Under the pieces are notes generated by a model. It searched no databases. It was given only the letters and a program-made list of their open reading frames with translations, and was not told the origin of the DNA. From Anaerolineales bacterium (GTDB taxonomy: Bacteria > Chloroflexota > Anaerolineae > Anaerolineales > UBA6663): DNA of 34,431 bases. The position numbers were made by a program, and so were the translations under genes. Shown here in pieces: positions 28,554-34,431 of the stretch. The stretch covers positions 1 through 34,431 of the forward strand of contig JANWXR010000005.1 in the NCBI GenBank assembly GCA_025057205.1, in the 5' to 3' direction. How positions within the stretch are numbered: position 1 is the first letter of the stretch; every line of letters begins with the position of its first letter.

Positions 28554-29543
28554 ATGATTCACGTCCTCATCGTTGAAGACAACCCTGGCATCAGTTCCGT
28601 GATGCGGGAACTGTTGGAGATGGAGGGGTATGAGGTGACTTTGGCGGCCAACGGCCTGGAGGCGCTGGAAGCGTTCGATCGGGTTGCGCCGGACTTAGTG
28701 GTCTCCGATATCATGATGCCGAAGATGGACGGGTTTGCCCTGCTGGAGGCGGTGCGCGCCCGCCCGAACGGCGCCGGCATTCCCTTCCTGTTCCTCAGCG
28801 CGCGTTCAGAGCAGGCCGCCACTTCGCTCGCTCGCTCCCTTGGTGCCGATGACTACCTGTTCAAACCGTTTGCGCCGGAGGATTTGCTGATAGCCGTCCG
28901 GGCCAAGCTCGACCGGCGGCGCGCGCTTCAGCTGCTCGATACGCGCCTGGCACATGTGCAGACGGTGCGCATGCTGGCAAACGCAGTCGAAGCGCGCGAG
29001 AGCTACACGCGTGGCCACGTCGAGCGCGTCCAGCAATATGCCCTGCAACTGGCGCGGGCGCTCGGCTGGGATGCTGAGGCGCTCTTGCTGTGCGAGTTCG
29101 GCGCGCTGCTGCACGACGTGGGCAAGCTGGCCGTGCCCCGCTCCATCCTCAACAAGCGCCGGCCGTTGACCTACGCGGAGTGGCAACTGTTGCGCCGCCA
29201 CCCGGAAACGGGCCGGCAGATGCTGGAAGGCGTGGATCACCTGCGCGGCGCGATCCCCTACGTGCTCCATCATCACGAGCGCTGGAACGGCGACGGTTAT
29301 CCGGGCCGGCTCGCCGGGCATGACATCCCCCGCGAAGGCCGTCTGCTGGCCATCGTGGATGCTTACGACGCGATGACGACCAACCGCCCTTATCGGTTAG
29401 CGATGCCGGTAGAGCAGGCGCTGGATGAGATTCGCAGTCAGAGCGGCATTCAGTTCGACCCGGCCATGGTCGAGGTCTTTATCCAGTTGCAGCCCTTGAG
29501 GCCTGAGGCGCCGCCGGCGAGGTTGGACGATGCTCCCCTGTGA
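28554..29543 (+). CDS. Response regulator with HD-GYP phosphodiesterase domain
   Basis: A 329-residue protein. The receiver domain covers 1-118, with acidic pair Glu8-Asp9, phospho-acceptor Asp52 (VVSDIMMPKMDG) and Lys104 (LFKPF). The HD-GYP domain covers about 132-305: ARESYTRGHVERVQ, HD at 187-188 (LLHDVGKLAVP), HHHERWNGDGYP at 239-250, and a late ...VDAYDAMTTNRPYR. It should hydrolyse cyclic di-GMP on phosphorylation by an unidentified kinase. It is divergent from the PBP gene (starts 91 bp apart) and overlaps lipB by 14 bp. Confidence 0.93.
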   Translation: MIHVLIVEDNPGISSVMRELLEMEGYEVTLAANGLEALEAFDRVAPDLVVSDIMMPKMDGFALLEAVRARPNGAGIPFLFLSARSEQAATSLARSLGADDYLFKPFAPEDLLIAVRAKLDRRRALQLLDTRLAHVQTVRMLANAVEARESYTRGHVERVQQYALQLARALGWDAEALLLCEFGALLHDVGKLAVPRSILNKRRPLTYAEWQLLRRHPETGRQMLEGVDHLRGAIPYVLHHHERWNGDGYPGRLAGHDIPREGRLLAIVDAYDAMTTNRPYRLAMPVEQALDEIRSQSGIQFDPAMVEVFIQLQPLRPEAPPARLDDAPL

Positions 29544-30267
29544 AGTGCGCCGGCTGGGCTGCGTGCCGTACGCGCGGGCGTGGGAGCTGCAAAGGCAACT
29601 GGCCACGCAGCGCGCTGCCGACGCCATCCCCGATACGCTCCTGCTGCTGGAGCATCCACACACGTACACTTTCGGGCGCAAGGGGCAGCCGAGCAATCTG
29701 CTGCTGAGCGAGGCCGAGCTTGAAAAGCGGGGCATCGCCGTGTATTGGGTGGACCGCGGCGGCGATATTACCTACCATGGCCCCGGCCAGCTCGTCGGTT
29801 ATCCCATCCTGAAGCTTGGCGCGCCGACGACAGAGGAAGGACGGCTCCCGCAGGCCGATTACGTGGGCTATATCCGCAAGCTGGAGGAGATGCTCATCAC
29901 CGTGTGCGCGCGCTTTGGGCTGGTGACCGGCCAGTTGCATGGCCTGACCGGAGTCTGGGTGCAGGCCGACCTGGCCTCGCGCTGCCCGCACTGCCCTCCG
30001 GCGGCGCGCCTCGCCCCGGCGAAGATCGCCGCCATCGGTGTGAAGGTGGATGCACGCGGCATCAGCCAACACGGCTTCGCCCTCAACGTCAACCCGGATA
30101 TGGAGTATTTCAACGGCATCATCGGCTGCGGGCTGGCCGGTCATGCTGCCATCTCGATGGCCGATTTGCTTGCCGAGCCGCCGTCGCTGAGCGCGGTGAT
30201 GGACGAGGTGGTGCGCCAGTTTGGCCGGATTTTCGACAGGCGCATGGTTGAGGTTGAGGAGGGATGA
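29530..30267 (+). CDS. lipB: Octanoyltransferase LipB
   Basis: A 245-residue protein that moves octanoyl groups from acyl carrier protein to the lipoyl domains of 2-oxoacid dehydrogenases and GcvH. Family motifs: LLLEHPHTYTFGRKGQ, RGGDITYHGPGQLVGYPI near residues 75-93, the catalytic Lys in KIAAIGVKVDARGISQHGFA (about 163-182), and the catalytic Cys in IIGCGLAGHA. A small insertion with CPHC (about 150-160) precedes the Lys loop, unlike most LipB proteins. It overlaps the upstream HD-GYP gene, suggesting cotranscription. A lipoamide dehydrogenase gene lies at the far right of the window, matching a lipoate-using host. Confidence 0.93.
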   Translation: MLPCEVRRLGCVPYARAWELQRQLATQRAADAIPDTLLLLEHPHTYTFGRKGQPSNLLLSEAELEKRGIAVYWVDRGGDITYHGPGQLVGYPILKLGAPTTEEGRLPQADYVGYIRKLEEMLITVCARFGLVTGQLHGLTGVWVQADLASRCPHCPPAARLAPAKIAAIGVKVDARGISQHGFALNVNPDMEYFNGIIGCGLAGHAAISMADLLAEPPSLSAVMDEVVRQFGRIFDRRMVEVEEG

Positions 30268-30280
30268 GGGTAGCTTTGCG

Positions 30281-30352
30281 AGGACTGAAGACTGATGACT
30301 GAAGAAGACTGATGACTGATAACTGATAACTGGTAACTGAAGACTGAAGACT
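30281..30352. repeat. Short repeat array (GACTGAAGACTGATAACTG words)
   Basis: Between lipB and the convergent lipoprotein gene the sequence is a run of GACTGAAGACTGATGACTG / ATAACTGATAACTGGTAACTG words, about 6-10 bp each. It is a simple intergenic repeat; I see no hairpin or gene in it. Confidence 0.7.
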
Positions 30353-30359
30353 AGGGTGG

Positions 30360-31163
30360 CTAGGGCGATGAGGCGGCGCGGAAGTGTAGCCTGCCGCCCG
30401 CGTACGTCAGCGTCAGACGGTCGCCCTCAATGGCATATTCCGTGACCGTGCGGAAGGCTTTGATAAAGGCTCGTTCCTGCTCCGCTACGCCCGGCTCCCG
30501 GCAGGCCTGTACAGTATGCTGAATCAAGCCAAGCTCCAGCCTTGACTCATCTACGCTGTACTCGGCACTGAACCAGTTGCAGCCCAAGTAGCCGCTCGCC
30601 TTGTGATCGGCAAAGGTCAGCGTAATCTCCGTTCCGGCCAGCACCGGCGAAGCCACTTCGCCCTGCTCGAAGGTCTCCAGCCGCCAGAGCGTGCCCTCCA
30701 GCGGTACCGGTGGCGGGGGCAACACTCGCTCGAATTTCAGAACGCCGTTGGCGTTGGTGATGGTCAAGGCCTCGCCCGAGACGGCGAGCAGGCCGCCTTC
30801 GCTCAATTGTTGCAGGTAGGCGCTCTCCTGCGCCATCACGCCCTCCTCCAGGCAGGCCATTTTTGTGCTGCCTACTCCGGTTACGGTGAAGGTTTCACCG
30901 AGCAGAGTGTAATTGCCGAAGTAACTGTTGCAGCCGGCAGAGCCGCCCAGCTCCGTGTCGCTGCGGAAGGCCAGAGTGATGGGCGTGCTCCCAATGGGCG
31001 CGACCGGCGCTTCTGCCGGGCCGTAGCTCACAAGCTGCCATTCGGTGCCGTTCAACTCAGGTGATGGGTCGGGAACGGGCGCCGGTGTCGCGATGGGCGC
31101 GCAGGCCGCCAGCCACAGGGAAGCAATCAGGAAATTAATAAGCGCTGGTTTGCGTTGCCACAT
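30360..31163 (-). CDS. Lipoprotein with two META (HslJ-like) domains
   Basis: A 267-residue protein. The signal peptide with lipobox LAAC makes Cys21 the likely lipid anchor. After a short Pro linker come two copies of the META domain: about 38-145 (LNGTEWQLVSYGPAEAPV, GGSAGCNSYFGNY, GSTKMACLEEGVMAQE) and about 155-262 (LEGTLWRLETFEQGEVAS, ASGYLGCNWFSAEY, HTVQACREPGVAEQERAFI). META domains occur in HslJ heat-inducible lipoproteins linked to stress or drug resistance; molecular function is unknown. SD GAGGTTGAT precedes the ATG. Confidence 0.88.
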   Translation of the reverse strand: MWQRKPALINFLIASLWLAACAPIATPAPVPDPSPELNGTEWQLVSYGPAEAPVAPIGSTPITLAFRSDTELGGSAGCNSYFGNYTLLGETFTVTGVGSTKMACLEEGVMAQESAYLQQLSEGGLLAVSGEALTITNANGVLKFERVLPPPPVPLEGTLWRLETFEQGEVASPVLAGTEITLTFADHKASGYLGCNWFSAEYSVDESRLELGLIQHTVQACREPGVAEQERAFIKAFRTVTEYAIEGDRLTLTYAGGRLHFRAASSP

Positions 31164-31494
31164 ATCAACCTCGAATCAAGCCATAATCGCCGATTGGCTG
31201 GAGAATCCACCGATGTTGCAGATTGTCACAGATGAGTCCACTGAAAAAACCACTTTCCGGGCGCAAAAGCCACCATATATGGCGTTGAGATTACAACCAA
31301 AGCGGCATATGTGGCGGCCAAGCGTTTCAATCATGACCTTTTTTCAGTACACTCACAGATTCTTCTCTGCGAAAATCTGCGCAGTCTGTGGAACGATCAG
31401 AAAGGCTGAACAGTACGAATACAGAAAGTTTCAGAGCCTGTGCCAGGCCACATAATTTGTGACGACCTCCCTGCGCTTCAAGTTCCATGCAGCC
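31164..31494. other. 331-bp intergenic region, no gene seen
   Basis: AT-richer than the surroundings. It carries short words such as TTCTCTGCGAAAATCTGCGCAGTCTGTGG typical of degenerate intergenic repeats. ORF-track entries crossing it (31045-31455, 31440-31655) lack coding character. The promoter of the META gene probably lies in its first 60 bp, but I cannot point to clear hexamers. Confidence 0.5.
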
Positions 31495-32481
31495 TCAGCC
31501 GGCGGCCGCGCCCGGCCAGGGCACGCCGACGTAAGCCGTCTCGCACGGCGGGCCGGCGGCATAGGCGATGGTACGTGCGGTCAGGTCGGCCTGAACGCTC
31601 CACAGGGTGGTGTGCCCGCCGCTGTGGCCGCACAGCCCGGAGGCGCAGTCGCTAAGGGGGCGGCCTGCGTGCAGGGCCTCGAGGCGGCGCCGGGAGTGCT
31701 CCAGCTTGCGCCCGCGCTGAAAGCCCCGCATCTCCGGGTGCTCGAAGTGATTGGTCGCCGCGAGGACGCCCTTGCGCTCCGGCTCGCGCAAACGCACGCG
31801 CTCGGGATGCGCCTCCACCACGGCCAGCGCGCCGCTCGGGTCGGCGATGAGGTAGTTGAACGGGTTGAGATGCGGCACGTGCGTCAGCAGGTCAACGGCC
31901 TGGCGCGTATTGGCACAGGTCTCCAGCACGAGGCGCGGCAGCAGGTGAAACGGCAGGCCCGGTCGAATCTGCGCCGGCTCATTCGCGAGGACGACGTGCA
32001 GGGCGATGAACAGGCCGGCGTCGTTGACGCCGTCGTAGCGCCCGCCGGGCACGGAGCCGCGCATGCCGAGGCTTGGCCGGCCTAAATCCGGCGCGAGGCG
32101 GATGCGCTGGCGCACGCGCTGGAAGGGGTAGAAGTCGTAGTTACGGCCCACGCGCACATGGCCGTCCGTGTCTATGCGGGCATAGGACGAGCAGCCGCCT
32201 TCGGGGTGGGCGGGCGCGCGACGGCGCAGCTTCATGGAGCGGCGACAGATGCCGCGCAACAGTTCGTCGAAGGCGAGGCCCTGCGCGTCGGCGTAGCCGC
32301 GCAGTTCGTCGAGCAGCGGGGCGTGCAGCTCGGCGACGATGGCCGCGCACTCACGCGCGAACGCCAGGTCAGGCGGCGGTGGCCACCAATGCGGCGGCTC
32401 GAAGCGCGCCGTATGACGGCCCAGCGTCTGGCCGATGGCGTAGTGCGCGCCGCGCAGGTCGAAGGTCTGAGAGTCAATCAT
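31495..32481 (-). CDS. C45-family (acyl-CoA:6-APA acyltransferase-like) Ntn hydrolase
   Basis: A 328-residue protein. The N-terminal about 90 residues are helical (FARECAAIVAELHAPLLDEL). The nucleophile region GGCSSYARIDTDG (about 94-106) is followed by GRNYDFYP, a hallmark of C45/IAT-like Ntn hydrolases. Further blocks are GRYDGVNDAGLFIALHVVLA, NPFNYLIADPSGALAVVEAH, and VLAATNHFEH. Family members self-process before the Cys and hydrolyse or transfer amide-linked acyl groups; the substrate is unknown. The gene is directly downstream of the thioesterase (3-bp gap), suggesting a two-gene operon in acyl metabolism. Confidence 0.85.
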   Translation of the reverse strand: MIDSQTFDLRGAHYAIGQTLGRHTARFEPPHWWPPPPDLAFARECAAIVAELHAPLLDELRGYADAQGLAFDELLRGICRRSMKLRRRAPAHPEGGCSSYARIDTDGHVRVGRNYDFYPFQRVRQRIRLAPDLGRPSLGMRGSVPGGRYDGVNDAGLFIALHVVLANEPAQIRPGLPFHLLPRLVLETCANTRQAVDLLTHVPHLNPFNYLIADPSGALAVVEAHPERVRLREPERKGVLAATNHFEHPEMRGFQRGRKLEHSRRRLEALHAGRPLSDCASGLCGHSGGHTTLWSVQADLTARTIAYAAGPPCETAYVGVPWPGAAAG

Positions 32482-32484
32482 CGG

Positions 32485-32907
32485 TCACAGGTTCGGGTTG
32501 TTCTCCAGCGCGCGGATCTTCTCGCGCCACTCGTCGGGCACGCGCACGGATTGTTGAGTACGGTGATCGTAAGCCACCTGCACGCTGCGACCGGTGGCGA
32601 CTTCCTCTCCGTTCACCGTCAGCCGATACTCGAAGTCAAAGCTCTTGTTGCCCAGCCGCGTGACCCGCGCCCAGACCGTCACCGTCTGCCCGAGCAGGAC
32701 CGGTTTCTTGTAGGTGCAGCCGGCCTCGGCAAGGATGGTGCCGAGTGAGAGGAAGTCATCGCCCTCGCGCCAGACGCCCAGCGCCTGCATGTAATCCAGA
32801 CGGGCCTGCTCCATGTAGGTGAAGTAGGCGGCGTTGTTGACGTGCCCCTGTGCGTCAAGGTCGGCGTAGCGGACTTTGATAGGGCAAGAAAAGTGAAAGT
32901 CGGTCAT
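32485..32907 (-). CDS. Acyl-CoA thioesterase, 4HBT/YbgC hotdog family
   Basis: A 140-residue hotdog-fold protein. The catalytic-site block RYADLDAQGHVNNAAYFTYM (about 13-32) holds the Asp of the 4-hydroxybenzoyl-CoA thioesterase family. Then come EARLDYMQ-like helix residues, LAEAGCTYKKPVLLGQTVTV, and GEEVATGRSVQVAYDHRTQQ. It hydrolyses acyl-CoA thioesters in the cytoplasm; chain length is unknown. It is translated just ahead of the C45-like hydrolase. Confidence 0.92.
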   Translation of the reverse strand: MTDFHFSCPIKVRYADLDAQGHVNNAAYFTYMEQARLDYMQALGVWREGDDFLSLGTILAEAGCTYKKPVLLGQTVTVWARVTRLGNKSFDFEYRLTVNGEEVATGRSVQVAYDHRTQQSVRVPDEWREKIRALENNPNL

Positions 32908-32984
32908 GCAGTTTTCTCTGGCATCGAATTGCGCGAATTACACCAACTTCGAGAAATTCGCGCAATTCGATGCTGAGTTTGTTG

Positions 32985-33621
32985 TTATCGAATCATGACC
33001 GTCGCTGCCAGCGCGCGGTCCGGCTCGATGCCGCCGGCCTGCGTCACCGGAAGGCGCGCGCCGGTCGTCCACTCGTTCAGGCCGGCCAGTAAATCATATC
33101 TTCCCGGCGCGAGGCCGGCGGGTAACTCCAGCGTCAGCTCGTGCTCGATGATTTTACCGGCCTGCCAGCGGTCGGTCGGATACTCGGCCTGGCACGGCTC
33201 GGAGTCCGCGCCGACGTAGAAGGGGTTGGCCGCATCAGCCAGATGCACGAAGACGGTATAGCGTGTGGGCGATTCGGCCCGCGCTCGCCAGCGTAGGCGC
33301 AGGGCAACCGACTCGCCGGGCCGAGCACGCCCATCGTTGCCGAGACCCAGCGCGCGGAGTAGGCGCGGGCGCGCCGAGCGCCTGCACGAGCGCGGTGGCG
33401 TACAGAGGGTAGGGCGAGTTGCCGGTGGCGAAGACCGGGTCGGGGATGGGCAGGACGTTGAAGCCGCGCAGCACTTCGCGAGCGCGCACTTCAAAATAGG
33501 CCTCGTCCACCCAAGCGGTGTAGGGGATGTCGGTGAGCGCGTAGAAGCGCAGCACGGCGGCGACGAGCAGGCTGAGCGCGAACGCCCAGCCTGCCCTGCG
33601 GCGTACGGCGGGCGATGACAT
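32985..33621 (-). pseudogene. GT39-type membrane glycosyltransferase remnant (internal deletion plus frameshift)
   Basis: From the ATG at 33621 the frame reads like the N-terminus of a GT39 enzyme: MSSPAVRRRAGWAFALSLLV, then PYTAWVDEAYFEVRAREVLR with the Asp-Glu motif, to YATALVQALGAPA near 33380. Coding then jumps to another frame (33494 ORF), where the C-terminal beta domain continues (ESVALRLRWRARAESPTRYT, LELPAGLAPGRYDLLAGLNE) to a stop at 32985. The 8-10 membrane helices expected between are missing. The gene has therefore lost several hundred codons and is out of frame at the joint. An assembly error is the alternative. Confidence 0.75.
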
Positions 33622-33650
33622 TGCCCGGCAGGCGAAGGCGTCGCCTTTGC

Positions 33651-34431
33651 CTATTGATGAATGTACCCGCCCACCAGACCGTGCGCGGCCTCCATGATGA
33701 CCTCGGAGAGCGACGGGTGTGCGTGCACGTTGCGGGCAATCTCCTCCACCGTCAGCTCCATGTTGTGCGCCAGCGTGAACTCCGGCAGCAGCTCGGTGAC
33801 CTCCGGGCCGATCATGTGCGCGCCGAGAATCTCGCCGTATTTGGCGTCGGCCACGATTTTGACGAAGCCGGCGTAATCGCCCAGGCCGAGCGCCTTGCCG
33901 TTGGCTTGGAACGGGAACTTGGCGACTTTGATTTCGTAGCCCAGTTCCTTCGCCCGTTTCTCGCTCAGGCCGAAGGAGGCGACCTGTGGGTGGCAATAGA
34001 TGGCGCTGGGCATAAAGGTGTAGTCGAGCGTCACCGTCTTGTGACCGGCGATGTTCTCTGCACAGACGATGCCCTGCGCACTGGCAACGTGCGCCCAGCC
34101 GGTCTTACCCGTCACATCACCGACGGCCCAGATACCGGAGACATTCGTCGCCATGCGCTCGTCAATCCGGATGAAGCCGTTGTCCAGCGCCACGCCGAGC
34201 GCCTCCAGCCCCAAATTCTCCGAGTTGGGCCGGAAGCCGATGGCGACCAGCGCCTGCTCGGCCTCGAAGGTCTCGTTGCCGCCCGGCCCGGTCACGCTCA
34301 CCTTTACCCCGGCGTCCGTCCGCTCGACCTTCTCCACCTTCGTCCCGACCTTCACCGTGATGCCGGCTTTGGCGAACTGCTTGGCAAGCTCCTTACCCAG
34401 CTCCTCGTCCTCGCGCGGGGCCAGCGTCTCG
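33651..34431 (-). CDS. lpdA: Dihydrolipoamide dehydrogenase, C-terminal part
   Basis: The frame is open to the right edge, so the N-terminus (FAD-binding, redox disulfide) is outside. The visible 259 residues cover the end of the NAD domain ([20 protein letters not shown]), the central segment with [18 protein letters not shown]-like FAD contact, and the dimerisation domain ending [20 protein letters not shown]. The catalytic His-Pro...Glu pair (HAHPSLSE) is intact. It is the E3 subunit of 2-oxoacid dehydrogenase and glycine cleavage systems, reoxidising the lipoyl arm with NAD+. The ORF-track start at 34355 is an internal GTG. Confidence 0.93.
   Translation of the reverse strand, partial: ETLAPREDEELGKELAKQFAKAGITVKVGTKVEKVERTDAGVKVSVTGPGGNETFEAEQALVAIGFRPNSENLGLEALGVALDNGFIRIDERMATNVSGIWAVGDVTGKTGWAHVASAQGIVCAENIAGHKTVTLDYTFMPSAIYCHPQVASFGLSEKRAKELGYEIKVAKFPFQANGKALGLGDYAGFVKIVADAKYGEILGAHMIGPEVTELLPEFTLAHNMELTVEEIARNVHAHPSLSEVIMEAAHGLVGGYIHQ

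Noticed and set aside
33265-33618. 117-aa plus-strand ORF
   Set aside because: Antisense to the GT39 remnant; Arg/Gly-rich and without motif.

Overview
The window looks like a piece of a Chloroflexota (Anaerolineae-like) chromosome carrying an integrated mobile element of about 21.8 kb. This assignment is inference: it rests on the many exported proteins with long Thr/Pro ('TPTPTAT') linkers, an F420-dependent LLM oxidoreductase, a MecA_N-type penicillin-binding protein, META-domain lipoproteins and high GC content. No rRNA or marker gene in the window proves it.

Left host flank (1-4339), mostly minus strand: a partial GPH-family sugar:cation symporter, a luciferase-like F420-dependent oxidoreductase flanked by short inverted intergenic repeats, a HhH-TM-Thr/Pro-beta-sandwich surface protein, and a 43-residue membrane protein missing from the ORF track. 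Next comes the promoter and 5' half of a tRNA-Gly gene that has been split by integration.

Mobile element (about 4340-26117), bounded by a 40-bp direct repeat of the tRNA-Gly(TCC) 5' half. The left arm holds two 133-136-bp tandem repeats with GC hairpins and ACGACACT iterons. A related iteron block lies in inverted orientation near the right end. A plus-strand 'surface/transfer' operon follows: a Thr/Pro stalk protein; four or five tiny, translationally coupled membrane proteins, the last resembling a signal-less filament or coat subunit and followed by a perfect 13-bp hairpin; two large secreted, C-terminally anchored proteins; a GT39-type glycosyltransferase; a soluble FtsK-like DNA translocase; and another anchored Thr/Pro protein. 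After this come a putative toxin/antitoxin-like pair, a minus-strand cluster with a Wzy_C (O-antigen ligase/O-oligosaccharyltransferase-like) protein, and a minus-strand replication operon (CHC2/TOPRIM primase, DUF3987-like ATPase, many micro-genes). The replication operon is headed by an XRE repressor with a near-consensus promoter and CAAGCTCA operators. Divergent from it are a second XRE protein, small membrane proteins and a membrane-anchored Mrr-like nuclease. A tyrosine recombinase sits next to the intact tRNA-Gly.

I see no relaxase, VirB4, terminase, portal or capsid gene. The element is therefore neither a standard conjugative element nor a tailed prophage. The two best readings are an AICE-like dsDNA-transfer element using FtsK, or a filament-forming (inovirus-like) element. 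In both cases the Thr/Pro-rich surface proteins may be O-glycosylated by the element's own enzymes.

Right host flank (26151-34431): PBP with MecA_N domain; divergent REC-HD-GYP response regulator and lipB; double-META lipoprotein; C45-family acyltransferase-like hydrolase; 4HBT thioesterase; a GT39-type gene wrecked by internal deletion and frameshift; and the C-terminal two-thirds of a dihydrolipoamide dehydrogenase running off the window.
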